64,000 nucleotides of DNA from an uncultured Bacteroidales bacterium (GCA_944320465.1 CALUHO010000003.1:62001-126000); one strand, 5' to 3'; shown: positions 1-10,187, numbered from the stretch's first letter. The notes: generated by a model not told the origin, from the letters alone. Numbers and translations: made by a program.

Positions 1-14
1 ATGACCGATTTGGG
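1..14. mobile_element. Right end of a family-A palindromic repeat (partial)
   Basis: The first 14 bases are the outer part of the family-A terminal inverted repeat (GTCTAATGACCGATTTGGG), so a copy is cut by the left window edge. It is followed by TTTAC, and the pheT stop codon (TAA on the minus strand, 16-18) lies in this flank, as also seen for the copies at 9928 and 57382. Orientation cannot be told because both ends of the element are identical. Confidence 0.8.
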
Positions 15-15
15 T

Positions 16-2496
16 TTACCGGAGCGTGCAGCCGGTTTCCTTTTGCAGTCCCGCCAGAATCTTTTCCATTGTCTTTTCAATCTGCTTGTCGTTGAGCGTG
101 CGCTCTTCGTCTTGCAGAATGAAGCTGGCCGCGTAGGATTTCTTGCCTTCGGGCAGGTTCTTGCCTTCATAAACGTCGAACAGCGAAACCTCTTTGAGCA
201 GGTTCTTTTCGCTCTTGCGGGCGATGGTCTCTATCTGCGAGAATTTCACGTCTTTGTCCACCAGCAAGGCCAAGTCTCGGCGCACTTCGGGGAAACGGGC
301 CACTTCTTTGTATTCGGGGGCTTTTGCCGGCCGGGCGGACAGAATGTTGTCCCATTGGAAATCCGCATAGAAGACAGGGACTTTGACATCGAATTGCTGG
401 CAGAGGGCGGGTTTCACTTCCCCGAAGCGGACTCCGACTTTGTTGCCCGGCAGCATGATTTGCAGGCCGTAGCTCCATTCGTCGCCTTCGGCTTCGAGCG
501 TGCGGCAGCGCAAAGAATCCAGACGAAGCAGCTTCCAGACTCTGCCCACGTAGGCTTTGAGGCTGTAGAAATCGAAAGCCTTTGGCTTTTCCTGCCAGAT
601 TTCCTCGTTTTCATTGCCGCAGAGCAGGAGGCTCAGGTGGTTCTCTTCGCGGAAACGTTCATCCACAGGAGCTTCCTTGCTGGCTTCCGGCACGCAGAAA
701 TAAGTCCGTCCGAATTCGTAGAACTTGAGGTTGTTCTGCTTGTGGTTCAAGTTGTAGGCCATGCTTGCCAGTCCGCCAAAGAGCAGGCTTGTGCGCATGA
801 TGCTCATTTCCTTGCTTAGCGGGTTCATCATCTTGACCACGTTTTCCAAATGGAATTTCTCGATATAGCTTTCCGAGCAGAGCGAGTTGTTCATGATTTC
901 GTAGAAACCGTTGTTGCTTAGGAATTCGGAAACCTTGGCCACCACTCTTTCGGGTTCTTTTTGGCTGATGCCCATGCCGTAGGAGATGCGATGGGTGGAA
1001 TTGATCCGGTTGTAGCCGTAAATCCGCAGGAATTCCTCGGCCACGTCGGCCGGACGGGTCACATCGGTCTTGTTGAGAGGAACGGTCACCTTGTAATGGA
1101 TTTGCGCCGGTGAGGCCGTCTCGATGGAACCGGCATCGGAACGCATCTCCACCTGCATTTCCAAGGCTTCCAGCACCCGTTTTACTTCGGCGGCCTGCAT
1201 GGGTTCGCCAATAAGCTTGTTCATGTATTCCAAGGAGAACTCGGCTACCGGGCGGGCGATGGGTTCGGGATAATTGTCGATGATTTCCGAAGCCACTTCG
1301 CCTTGAGCCACTTCCTGCAAAAGCAAGGCGGCGCGTTTGAGGGCGTAGATGCAGATTTCGGGGTCGGCCCCTCTTTCATAACGGAAAGAAGCATCGGTGT
1401 TGAGTCCGTGCTCGCGAGCGGTCTTGCGGATGCTGGTGGGGTTGAAATAGGCGCTTTCTAAGAATACATCGGTGGTCGAATCCGATACTCCGGCATCCAA
1501 GCCCCCGAAAACTCCGGCGATGCACATGGGTTCTTCGGCATTGCAAATCATCAGGTTCTTGGAGGATAGTTTCCTTTCCACTCCGTCCAAAGTGGTCAGC
1601 GTCTCTCCTTCCTTGGCCGGGCGCACCACGATTTGGTTTCCTTTAATCTTGGCCATGTCGAAGGCATGCATGGGCTGGCCCATTTCCATCAGGATGAAGT
1701 TGGTCACGTCCACCACGTTGTTGATAGGGCGGAGGCCTACGCTGCTGAGGCGTTTCTTGAGCCATTCGGGCGATTCCTGCACCTTGACGTTTTTGATGCA
1801 AAGCCCGGCGTAACGCGGGCAGGCTTGGGTGTCTTCCACCTTGATTTCGACGATGCGGCCTTTCCCCTCTTTATAGGCTTCTACCGAAGGGTATTTCAGT
1901 TTGATAGGCTTGTTCTTGCGGATATTTCCCAAGGCGACCAGGTCTCGGGCGACACCGATATGGGAGGTAGCATCGGAACGGTTCGGGGTCAAGCCGATTT
2001 CAAAGACCGTCTCGCTTTCCAAATGGAAATACTGGGCGGCGGGCATCCCGACCGGCGTGTCGGGCGGCAGGACCATGATGCCGTCGTGGCTGCTGCCTAC
2101 GCCGATTTCGTCCTCGGCGCAGATCATTCCCATCGAGTCGGCTCCCCGGAGTTTGGATTTCTTGATCGTGAAGCTTTTGTCTCCGTCGTAAAGCACTGTG
2201 CCTATCGTGGCCACGATGACTTTCTGCCCGGCGGCCACATTGGCTGCGCCGCAGACGATAGGCAAAGGTTCGCCTTCGCCTATGTTGACCTTGGTCAGGT
2301 GCAGGTGGTCCGAATCGGGATGGGGTTCGCAGGTGAGGACTTCGCCCACGACAAGACCTTTGAGGCCGCCGCGGATGCTTTCCACTTCTTCCACGGCATC
2401 GATTTCCAATCCGCAGTCGGTCAGGAGCTGCGAGCATTCGTCCACGCTCAGGTCGAGCTCGGCGTATTCTTTGAGCCAGCTATATGCAACTTTCAT
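16..2496 (-). CDS. pheT: Phenylalanine--tRNA ligase beta subunit
   Basis: Beta chain of the cytoplasmic (alphabeta)2 phenylalanyl-tRNA synthetase, which charges tRNA-Phe; the catalytic site is on the alpha chain (PheS), not in this window. The 826 residues match the usual bacterial PheT length. Visible in order are the N-terminal segment starting MKVAYSWLKEY, an EMAP/tRNA-binding OB-fold at about residues 40-150 (HPDSDHLHL, PIVCGAANV), the B3/B4 editing region at about 210-370 (RYAGLCI, RPINNVVDVTNF), the B5 domain at about 410-490, and a C-terminal FDX-ACB anticodon-binding domain at about 733-826 (RFPEVRRDLAL). The stop codon falls in the flank of a family-A repeat. A Bacteroidetes-type promoter lies upstream, so the gene is probably transcribed alone. 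Identification is firm. Confidence 0.97.
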   Translation of the reverse strand: MKVAYSWLKEYAELDLSVDECSQLLTDCGLEIDAVEEVESIRGGLKGLVVGEVLTCEPHPDSDHLHLTKVNIGEGEPLPIVCGAANVAAGQKVIVATIGTVLYDGDKSFTIKKSKLRGADSMGMICAEDEIGVGSSHDGIMVLPPDTPVGMPAAQYFHLESETVFEIGLTPNRSDATSHIGVARDLVALGNIRKNKPIKLKYPSVEAYKEGKGRIVEIKVEDTQACPRYAGLCIKNVKVQESPEWLKKRLSSVGLRPINNVVDVTNFILMEMGQPMHAFDMAKIKGNQIVVRPAKEGETLTTLDGVERKLSSKNLMICNAEEPMCIAGVFGGLDAGVSDSTTDVFLESAYFNPTSIRKTAREHGLNTDASFRYERGADPEICIYALKRAALLLQEVAQGEVASEIIDNYPEPIARPVAEFSLEYMNKLIGEPMQAAEVKRVLEALEMQVEMRSDAGSIETASPAQIHYKVTVPLNKTDVTRPADVAEEFLRIYGYNRINSTHRISYGMGISQKEPERVVAKVSEFLSNNGFYEIMNNSLCSESYIEKFHLENVVKMMNPLSKEMSIMRTSLLFGGLASMAYNLNHKQNNLKFYEFGRTYFCVPEASKEAPVDERFREENHLSLLLCGNENEEIWQEKPKAFDFYSLKAYVGRVWKLLRLDSLRCRTLEAEGDEWSYGLQIMLPGNKVGVRFGEVKPALCQQFDVKVPVFYADFQWDNILSARPAKAPEYKEVARFPEVRRDLALLVDKDVKFSQIETIARKSEKNLLKEVSLFDVYEGKNLPEGKKSYAASFILQDEERTLNDKQIEKTMEKILAGLQKETGCTLR

Positions 2497-2625
2497 ATTG
2501 TTAGTTTGTTATATCTATTAATTTGCGGCTTCCGTTCCGGCGCTTTGTGTGAGATACACCCCTTGTTTCTACATGGAGCATGGGGCGTTTCCCGACATAA
2601 CGGGGCGATGGATTTAGCGTTGGGC

Positions 2626-2657
2626 CAAATATACAAAAGTACAATAAAAATGGGAAA
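2626..2657 (-). promoter_or_regulatory. Putative pheT promoter
   Basis: On the minus strand TTTC (2654-2657), a 20-base spacer and TATATTTG (2626-2633) match the Bacteroidetes sigma-ABfr form TTTG-N19/20-TAnnTTTG with one mismatch in the upstream box. The predicted start would leave a leader of roughly 120 bases before pheT. A second possible downstream box, TACTTTTG, overlaps at 2634-2641. Confidence 0.5.
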
Positions 2658-3030
2658 GAAAGGCGTTTTCCTGTCAAGACGATGTCCCAATGAACCAAAA
2701 GAAGGAAACAGGACAGCATGTGTGAAATGCTTCTCCTTAAAAATATTTAAAATAGACTTGTTTTTATTGAAAATAGGTCCGATATATTAAAAAATCTTAA
2801 CCTTTAACAAAGATTAACTAAAAATCCGGGATTCCTTTTGAGCTGCCGGGTATTTTTGCTTCGACTATAGGGAACTTTTCTGCCAGATGCGGAGCGGGCC
2901 AATGCGCCAGCAAGGTCAATGAAGAGAAAATGTTCTGATAATCAAGAATGTTAACGTAAGATGGTGAATATTGGACAAGATTGTTCGTAAAGACATGTCG
3001 AGGCCCATCTTCCTTGAAAAATCAAGGCTT
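2658..3030. other. Intergenic stretch with no recognisable gene
   Basis: A/T-rich sequence between the pheT promoter and the next gene. A TATTTTTG at 2851-2858 could be a -7 box for the downstream gene, but no matching TTTG lies 19-20 bases upstream. No RNA gene, terminator or repeat family was recognised here. Confidence 0.4.
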
Positions 3031-6000
3031 ATGAGAAGGATTTTATGTTTGGGAGTCCTGTTGTGGGCAACATGGGACCCTTTGCTGGCAGCCGAAGAAG
3101 ACAAACCGGCGGCTTGGGACAAGGTGAAACAATGGTTTGAAGATTTCGAGACCTATGTGGAACGAACCGATTTGATTACACCCGGGGAACTCCAGAAGTT
3201 GCCGGTCGGCTTGAGGACCACGATAGGCAATACCAATTACGATTTATTGGTTACACAGGCAGTGTTCGGGCCGGAAACCACGGAATTGGCTGTATACTTG
3301 CGGATTGAAGGTCCGGATTGGCAAGGAGAGGACAGAAGTCTGTATTTCGGGGCAGACAAGATTCTGATAAGCAGCCAAGGAGGTTTCATTGGCGATGCCA
3401 AATTGGCCTTGATGGGCGACATTGCCTTGTCGGGGAAAGGCGATGTGTTCAGTTTGCGTTTTTTAGGAAAGAAGGAGGATGGGGACCATGCCAATACGTC
3501 TGACGGTCTGCCTCCATCTTATGCCATTGTGAGCTGCGAGGGTTTCAAGGAATTGCAGCTCAGTGCGATACTTGAGTTGAATTCGGACAAAGTCGGGCTT
3601 GTGGAGAATGGCAAGATAACAGACAAGCCGGTTACCGCTTCGTTTTTCTGCGCAGCGGAGGCTTTGGACAATATCGTGGTCAAGGTGGATTTGCCGGAAT
3701 TCGGCTTGAAGCACGTTCCGGATTGGACATTCACCGCCGAGGAAGTGATGCTCGATTTCAGCCAGACCCGGAACGTGCCGGGATTCAAGAAATACTCTGC
3801 ATCGGGCAGTTCTTCCGGTCCGGTCGATTTCAGTGAAATATGGCAAGGTCTCTATATTGAGAAGGTACGTTTGCAGTTTCCGGATTATATTCGAAAAGTG
3901 GATGGGGCGAGACCTTCCGTGTTGGCCGATCAAATGTGGATAGACGAGAAAGGCTTGACCGGGACTATCGGGGCTGAAGACGTGCTGATGCTGACCGAAG
4001 GAAGTTTGGGCGGCTGGGGATTTTCGATAGAGAAATTCATGCTAGATTTCCTGCATAATGAAATAAAAGGGGGCGAGATGGCCGGGATGATAGAATTGCC
4101 GGTGAGCAAGGCGGGAAAATACGAATACGAGGGAGGTTTTGAGACAGACGGGAGCTGGAAGTTGAAATTAGGCTTAGGGGAAAAAGTAGAGTTCGATTTT
4201 ATCAATGGCAAGGAAGTGAATCTGTTGGCCTCCTCCTATTTGGAGGCGGGAAAGGAAAAGGATGAGGATTTCCTGATCAAAGCTCATTTATCGGGGAACA
4301 TGAAACTGAATCCCTTGGCAAAAGAGAACGACCGTTTCGGTTTTGCCAATATTTCGTTTACAGGCATGGAAGTCTCCAATCAGGAACCCTATTTTGAAGT
4401 GAAGGATTTGAGCTGGGACGATGAATTGAAAATCAAGAACTTTCCTGTTTCTATAAAGGGTTTGTCGTTAAGCTCGGCTGATGGAAAGATTGGTTTTGGC
4501 TTTAACACGATGGTTCACTTCGGGGGAAAAGAAGATGGGAATTTCGGAGGAGAGCTTGGCATGGAAATCAACTCTTTGATTAAACAGGAATCAGGAAAGC
4601 AAAGATGGGACTTTGACGGAGTGAAGGTAGACAAGGTGGCTGTGGATTTTTCAAATGAATATTTCAGATTTAACGGTCAAATACAATTGATAGAAAACGA
4701 TCCTGTTTACGGGGATGGCTTTCAGGGGATTCTGGATGTGGAAATTCCGCCTCTTTCTTTGGGTGTGCAGGGTGATTTGATGATAGGCAGTCTCCCGACG
4801 TACCGTTATTGGTATGTGGATATGATGACCCAGTTGGGTGTGACCGGGATTCCGGTGTTTCCCGGATTCAAGATAGCGGCCATAGGAGGAGGGGCTTACC
4901 GTTCCATGCGGATGGTGGACGGCAAGGACAGGAGAAACGACCTCGGCCAGACATCTTCGGGCTTGTATTACGAGCCGGACAGCACCAAGTCCTTAGGGGT
5001 CAAGGCCTCGGTGGTCCTGGCGGCGCAGAATGAAAAACTTTTCAACGCGGAATTGACTTTTGAAATGCTTTTCAATAAAAATGGCGGGGTTTCGTCGATT
5101 GGCTTGATAGGTGCCGGACAGCTGATGAGCAAAGAGATGATGGCCATGCAAAGATTCACGCAAAGAGTACAGCAACTGGCCAGTAAGATACAACCTTCGG
5201 TGGCTGACCAGCAGAGAGCCATTGCCTCTGAGGCCTCCATCTCTGCTAGGATGGAACTCAAGATGGACATTGAAAATGGAGTGTTTACCGGCCTGTTCGA
5301 TTCTTATATGGATTTGGGAATCATCAAGGGAGCTGGCACCAATGGTTATCTGGGCCGGATGGGCATGAGCTTCGGCGGGGACGAATGGTACGTGAAAGTG
5401 GGCGAACCGAGCCATCCGCTGGCCATCAAGATGCAGGTGGGGCCTTTGCGGGCTGATTTAGCAAGCTATTTCATGACCGGGAATAATCTTCCGGCATTCC
5501 CATCCTTACCTGACAATGTGGCAAATCTGATGGATGTCTCTTATCCGCAGCCTTCGGTTTCTGAATTGGCCAAGGGGGGAGGATTGGCTTTCGGATCTTC
5601 CTTTTCATTGAGCACCGGCACGATTCCTTTGTTGATTTTCTATGCGGCTTTCGATGCCGAGGTGGGTTTCGATGTGATGCTCAAGCAATATCAGAACAGT
5701 CTTTGTCAAGAGACCGGGGAACAGCCGGGGATCAATGGCTGGTACGCGCAGGGACAGGCTTATGCTTATATGATGGCCGATGTGGGTTTGTATCTGAAAT
5801 TGTTCGGCAGGAAACGTAATTTTTCTGTCTTGAAGGGCGAAGTGGGAACCTTGTTGCGGGCGGGATTGCCTAATCCGTCTTCTTTTTCCGGAAATCTGGG
5901 GCTGAACATTTCGCTGCTCAACGGCTTGGTCAAAGGTCGTTTCAATCTTGGTTTTGATTTAGGTACCTCTTGCACGATATTGAATCAGGGCTTTGCCGAC

Positions 6001-7464
6001 GGAATGGAAATCATTGCTGATTTGCAGCCGGGCGAGGATGCGGCAGGCGTTGATGTGTTCACTGTGCCGCAAGCGGCTTTCAATCTGCCTTTGGAGACCG
6101 AGATACAGGAAGAATACAACAACGAGGAAAAGAAGCTCAAGATAAGCCTGGACCAGTACGAATTCTGGCATGGAGGAAGCCGTTTGGACGGGAAGGCGGA
6201 ATGGGATGAAGACAAGCGGAGGGTGGAGTTCGTGGCGCACGATATCCTGCCGGCCAATGCGAAAATCGATGCCAAGCTGGCAATCGGGGCTAAGGAAAAG
6301 TCAGGTTCTTCTTGGAAGCGGCTGCAGGATGACGAGGGCGGCGATTACCAGGAGAAGCGGGAGTTTTCTTTTGTCACTGGGGACGGCCCGGACAGCATTC
6401 CCTGGAGCAATGTCAGGGTTTGCTATCCTGTCAAGGAACAGCAGTATTTCCTGCCGCGGGAGCACAATCGAGGTTTTGTCTATTTGAAGCGTGGCATGGC
6501 CGATTTGTTGACGGATGCGGATTACCTGAAACGGGTCTATTTGGTTTCGGGGACCGATACCTTGCAGGCTTCATTTACATACAACCAAGCCGAGAAGCGG
6601 CTTTTGTGGACTTTGCCCTCAGGAATGGCTTCGGAAACCGACTACAAGCTTATGTTTGTATTGCAATACAAGGGTGGAACAACCTATGTGTCATCTGCAG
6701 GCCAGGCGGAAGCGGTTTCGATGACAACCGGTTCGGCCAGCTTGTACGAATCGGAAGACGGGAGCATAGCGCAGGAAACCGTGCAATTATCCGGTTCGTT
6801 GTTGAAGTCCGACAAAGACAAAGTGATATTGCAGTATTCCTTTCGGACGAGCCGCTATGTCAATTTCGGGGAGAAAATGGCCGCAGTACGCCTGACAAAG
6901 ACTTACCGGACACCGGTCATGACGATGGATGGAAATGGCAATCCCAATGTGACCGAACCGGATGTGCACTATTTGCAAGCAAAGATGCGGGCAGGCGAGG
7001 GCTTTTGCACGGTTGAAAGGGATGGAAACCTGTACACGGAGGGAAATCCTATGGTGCAGGTGGTGGCAGACATAGGAACGGAGCCTTATTTTCAGGACGA
7101 CATTTATCCGTTGGTTTACCAGGAATATCCTTACGATGGTTTTGTTTCCTTCAGCCGTACGGCAGAGCATCCGGAAACGATACCGGACTGGGCGGTATAC
7201 TCATCAAATCTCTATGATGAATCTGCCAACACCTATTTCCCGTGGATTTATTATCAACCATTCCAGTACAAAAAGGACTTTGAAAGTGTATTGTACGGAG
7301 TGGCCGATATGGGGATTCAGGGTAGGCCTTATTATCTGGATTGGCTTAGGAAGAGTTTCGTTCCTATCAGAAAAGGAAGTTATCCGGTTTGGTTGAAGTA
7401 TGTGTTGCCGGACGGTACGGTAACCTCACAAAGGAGAATCGTGTTTGAGAACCCGGTAAAATGA
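3031..7464 (+). CDS. Large exported protein of unknown function
   Basis: I do not recognise this 1477-residue protein. The start at 3031 is chosen because it opens directly into a signal peptide (MRRILCLGVLLWATWDPLLAA, cleavage probably after the LLAA region); upstream in-frame starts would add about 20 charged residues. The rest is dominated by short alternating beta-strand segments with glycine turns, as in large beta-solenoid or AsmA-like exported proteins. One predicted helical stretch lies at about residues 705-760 (MMAMQRFTQRVQQLASK). No T9SS tail, transmembrane helix or catalytic motif is evident. It precedes a second exported protein with fibronectin-like repeats on the same strand, 227 bases downstream, so the two may act together; that link is inference. 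Confidence 0.75.
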   Translation: MRRILCLGVLLWATWDPLLAAEEDKPAAWDKVKQWFEDFETYVERTDLITPGELQKLPVGLRTTIGNTNYDLLVTQAVFGPETTELAVYLRIEGPDWQGEDRSLYFGADKILISSQGGFIGDAKLALMGDIALSGKGDVFSLRFLGKKEDGDHANTSDGLPPSYAIVSCEGFKELQLSAILELNSDKVGLVENGKITDKPVTASFFCAAEALDNIVVKVDLPEFGLKHVPDWTFTAEEVMLDFSQTRNVPGFKKYSASGSSSGPVDFSEIWQGLYIEKVRLQFPDYIRKVDGARPSVLADQMWIDEKGLTGTIGAEDVLMLTEGSLGGWGFSIEKFMLDFLHNEIKGGEMAGMIELPVSKAGKYEYEGGFETDGSWKLKLGLGEKVEFDFINGKEVNLLASSYLEAGKEKDEDFLIKAHLSGNMKLNPLAKENDRFGFANISFTGMEVSNQEPYFEVKDLSWDDELKIKNFPVSIKGLSLSSADGKIGFGFNTMVHFGGKEDGNFGGELGMEINSLIKQESGKQRWDFDGVKVDKVAVDFSNEYFRFNGQIQLIENDPVYGDGFQGILDVEIPPLSLGVQGDLMIGSLPTYRYWYVDMMTQLGVTGIPVFPGFKIAAIGGGAYRSMRMVDGKDRRNDLGQTSSGLYYEPDSTKSLGVKASVVLAAQNEKLFNAELTFEMLFNKNGGVSSIGLIGAGQLMSKEMMAMQRFTQRVQQLASKIQPSVADQQRAIASEASISARMELKMDIENGVFTGLFDSYMDLGIIKGAGTNGYLGRMGMSFGGDEWYVKVGEPSHPLAIKMQVGPLRADLASYFMTGNNLPAFPSLPDNVANLMDVSYPQPSVSELAKGGGLAFGSSFSLSTGTIPLLIFYAAFDAEVGFDVMLKQYQNSLCQETGEQPGINGWYAQGQAYAYMMADVGLYLKLFGRKRNFSVLKGEVGTLLRAGLPNPSSFSGNLGLNISLLNGLVKGRFNLGFDLGTSCTILNQGFADGMEIIADLQPGEDAAGVDVFTVPQAAFNLPLETEIQEEYNNEEKKLKISLDQYEFWHGGSRLDGKAEWDEDKRRVEFVAHDILPANAKIDAKLAIGAKEKSGSSWKRLQDDEGGDYQEKREFSFVTGDGPDSIPWSNVRVCYPVKEQQYFLPREHNRGFVYLKRGMADLLTDADYLKRVYLVSGTDTLQASFTYNQAEKRLLWTLPSGMASETDYKLMFVLQYKGGTTYVSSAGQAEAVSMTTGSASLYESEDGSIAQETVQLSGSLLKSDKDKVILQYSFRTSRYVNFGEKMAAVRLTKTYRTPVMTMDGNGNPNVTEPDVHYLQAKMRAGEGFCTVERDGNLYTEGNPMVQVVADIGTEPYFQDDIYPLVYQEYPYDGFVSFSRTAEHPETIPDWAVYSSNLYDESANTYFPWIYYQPFQYKKDFESVLYGVADMGIQGRPYYLDWLRKSFVPIRKGSYPVWLKYVLPDGTVTSQRRIVFENPVK

Positions 7465-7691
7465 ACGGGCTTCGGCTTCGCCTGCCTCTGTTCGAACTTC
7501 CGCACAAATGCGATGAGAGATTTTTAATCTGTTTGTCGGGTTGAGGCTTTGCGTGCGGCTCGATTTGACATTTGTGCTATCGCATGAAGTGTAGAGGAGT
7601 CGGGGAGTCGGTGGGGAATTTGCAATTGAGGTAGTGGAAAATGACAAAAAAGAAAGGAGCGTGTATGTTTATTTTGTTTAAAATCAAATCA

Positions 7692-9926
7692 ATGAGGTTG
7701 TTTTTAGTGGGTGTTTTGTGTGTGCTGCCGATGCCGTGTGCCTTAAAGGCGCAGGGGGATGACAGCAATGCTGGGCAGAGGGATTTCTCAACGCTAACGG
7801 TTATGGAGGATGATTCGTTGCAGGAAGAAGCTGCTTTGAAGGGTTTGCATCTGGTAGGTCGAGGTCAAGACAAGGCTGTCTTGCTGCGTTGGGCTGCCGG
7901 GGATTATGGATTGTGGATGGCGGCCATGCAAAAAGGTTTTGTATTGGAGCGTTATGCTTTTGACACGGCTGCATTGCATTCGGCACCGGCTTATTCTGAC
8001 AGTATGCCGCCTCCTGTCAGGCAGTTGATACGGATTCCTCCTTTTTTGGGCATGGATACTTCCGTATTGGCGGACATGGCGGTGAATGATGCTTATGCGG
8101 CTTTGTTAGGCGAAGCGGTCTTTTCTTCCGAAATTCAGTTTACGCTGGGAAACGATGGCAGCGTTTTTTCGCCTTGGAAAGCCATATCGGACAAATTGCA
8201 GGAAAAAGCAATCCGTTTCACTTTGGCCAATCTGGCTTATGACCGTTCTTTTCCGGTGGCATGCCTTGGAACAATGGGGTATCGCGATACAAGCGTGCAG
8301 CCGGGTTTCTATTATTTATATCGAGTGTACGTGGATTCGGCTTTTTGTGGCAACGACACAGCGCTCTATTTTTCTCGTTTGGAGAATAGCATCTTGGTAC
8401 CGCCTTTGCAAATATTAGATGCGGAATACGGGGACGGAGTTGTGGAATTGTCATGGAGCAGCCGGTTCGATGCCAATTTGCTGGTTGGCTATTTCATAGA
8501 AAAGGCGGAAGTGAAAACTTCGGGCGAAGGACGATACTTGCGCTTGAACGATGTCCCTTACTCGGCGTTACAAGATGGCAGGACTTCACGTATGGCCTAT
8601 CGGGACAGTTTGTTTTCCAATGAACAGGAATATGTCTATCGTTTGGTAGGGGTGGATTTGTTCGGGCAGGAGGTTGTGCTGGCAAAAAGCCGTGCCGGGC
8701 ATGGCAAGGATTTGTTGACTGCGATACCGCGTATAGATTCGGTTTATGCTTTGGATTCTGATAATTTGGCTATGTCATGGTCTTTTCCTGAAGAACAGGA
8801 ATCCCGTTTGGAAAGGATGGAATTGTACGCGACTCATTCCCCGGATCAATTGCCGGGAGAGGAGCATTTGGTTGAAGGCAGAATAGAAAAAGGCATGCGG
8901 CATATTTTCCTGATAGAGATTTCTGATTTGGACTCCTATTCGTCTTATTTTTATTTGCGGGCCGTAGGAAAGCATGGGGAATCGTGTTTTTCATTGCCTT
9001 TCTTTTATCAGACAGTGGACAGTATTCCTCCTGAGGCTCCGTCAGGATTGGCATATGTGGTTGACGAACATGGTCGGATGCAGTTGAGCTGGAGGTCTTC
9101 CCAGGAAAAGGACTGGTCTGGATACCGTGTATTTCTGAGCAATTCCGAGGATGGGATTCCAGTACAGCTCACCGCTTCTGCGCTGCGGGACACCGTTTTT
9201 TTTGATACATTGTCCCTCAGTACAGCCCAGTATTTTTATTACAGGGTGACAGCAGAAGATAAGACTGGCAATATTTCGGATTTCAGCGATGCTTTGGCGG
9301 TGAAGAACCTGAGGCCGCAGAAGCCGGCACCGGCACTGTTTGCTTTGCAGCATTGCCGGAGGTATCATGACAAGGTGAAATTGGTCTGGTACAACAGTCT
9401 TTCTCCTTATTTAAAAGGTTTTCGCCTGTACCATAAATCCGGTACGGCAGGATGGGTTGAAATAGCGGATTTCCCTTTGCCGGCATCGGGAGAGGTGGAA
9501 GATACGACGGCATTTGTATTCAAATACCCATCTTCTGTCCATCCCGGTTTGCAACGGTTCAATATCGTAGCTTACGGGACAGGTGAAGCAGACACGGCTC
9601 ATGCTCCTTATTGTTTTGAAGCCAAGTATATACCATCGGTGAAGATGCCAGCTTTGGAACTTTTTGCCGATAGGGAGGACCGTTTGGTTCAAGTGGAGTG
9701 GAAAAATCCGGAAAACAAAAAAATAAAACGTGTTTATCTGTACCGGGCATCGGAATCGGAGCCTTTGCGCTTGCTGGTTGCCTTGAATCCTCAGCCGGCA
9801 TCTTTGAGGCAGGTCTTCGCGGACAGGAACGTGAAGATGAACACGTATTATCAATACCGTTTGCAATTGGAGTTTGCGGATGGGAGTTGGAGCGAGTATT
9901 CTCGGCTTCATGGCATTGAATATTAA
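7692..9926 (+). CDS. Exported fibronectin type III repeat protein
   Basis: About 744 residues. The start at 7692 gives a clean signal peptide (MRLFLVGVLCVLPMPCALKAQG); in-frame ATGs at 7641 and 7665 are possible. Several FnIII-like units follow from about residue 260 to the end, recognisable by repeated patterns such as ELSWSSRFDANLLVGYFIEKA, LSWRSSQEKDWSGYRVFLS and VEWKNPENKKIKRVYLYRA, with PPEAP or QKPAP linkers. There is no T9SS sorting domain; the protein ends in the last FnIII unit. It probably works at the cell surface or in the periplasm, perhaps with the large exported protein upstream. Its stop codon lies in the TTAAA target duplication of a family-A repeat. Function unknown. Confidence 0.8.
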   Translation: MRLFLVGVLCVLPMPCALKAQGDDSNAGQRDFSTLTVMEDDSLQEEAALKGLHLVGRGQDKAVLLRWAAGDYGLWMAAMQKGFVLERYAFDTAALHSAPAYSDSMPPPVRQLIRIPPFLGMDTSVLADMAVNDAYAALLGEAVFSSEIQFTLGNDGSVFSPWKAISDKLQEKAIRFTLANLAYDRSFPVACLGTMGYRDTSVQPGFYYLYRVYVDSAFCGNDTALYFSRLENSILVPPLQILDAEYGDGVVELSWSSRFDANLLVGYFIEKAEVKTSGEGRYLRLNDVPYSALQDGRTSRMAYRDSLFSNEQEYVYRLVGVDLFGQEVVLAKSRAGHGKDLLTAIPRIDSVYALDSDNLAMSWSFPEEQESRLERMELYATHSPDQLPGEEHLVEGRIEKGMRHIFLIEISDLDSYSSYFYLRAVGKHGESCFSLPFFYQTVDSIPPEAPSGLAYVVDEHGRMQLSWRSSQEKDWSGYRVFLSNSEDGIPVQLTASALRDTVFFDTLSLSTAQYFYYRVTAEDKTGNISDFSDALAVKNLRPQKPAPALFALQHCRRYHDKVKLVWYNSLSPYLKGFRLYHKSGTAGWVEIADFPLPASGEVEDTTAFVFKYPSSVHPGLQRFNIVAYGTGEADTAHAPYCFEAKYIPSVKMPALELFADREDRLVQVEWKNPENKKIKRVYLYRASESEPLRLLVALNPQPASLRQVFADRNVKMNTYYQYRLQLEFADGSWSEYSRLHGIEY

Positions 9927-9927
9927 A

Positions 9928-10120
9928 CCCAAATCGGTCATTAGACACGCCGAGTCCGTTTCTGATTGGGAAAACGAGGCTTTCGGGCATCTTGCCCGCT
10001 TCTGTCCGCATCCTGTTTCTCGCTACGCCTCGACGTAGCCCGCTACGCCTTCGGCTAGGCGAGAAGCATGCTGCCTGACACAAGCGGGCAATCTCCCCAA
10101 AGTCTGATGACCGATTTGGG
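9928..10120 (-). mobile_element. Family-A palindromic repeat, complete copy A1
   Basis: Complete 193-bp element with 19-bp terminal inverted repeats (CCCAAATCGGTCATTAGAC and its complement, one change at the right end), flanked by a perfect 5-bp duplication TTAAA at 9923-9927 and 10121-10125. The duplication contains the stop codon of the upstream gene. The interior has hairpins, including CGGGCA-AGA-TGCCCG and CGTAG-CCCG-CTACG. Orientation is opposite to the copy at 25903. It belongs to the subtype with AAACGGACTCGG near the right end. Confidence 0.92.
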
Positions 10121-10187
10121 TTAAAGGCATTCCTCTTTGTTTGTGTTTTTACTGTTGTTTGATGGGAATTTCATCGGAGTTTCTGCC

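Noticed and set aside
1633..2790. Long plus-strand ORF opposite pheT
   Set aside because: It is an antisense shadow of a clear PheT coding sequence, with no independent protein features.
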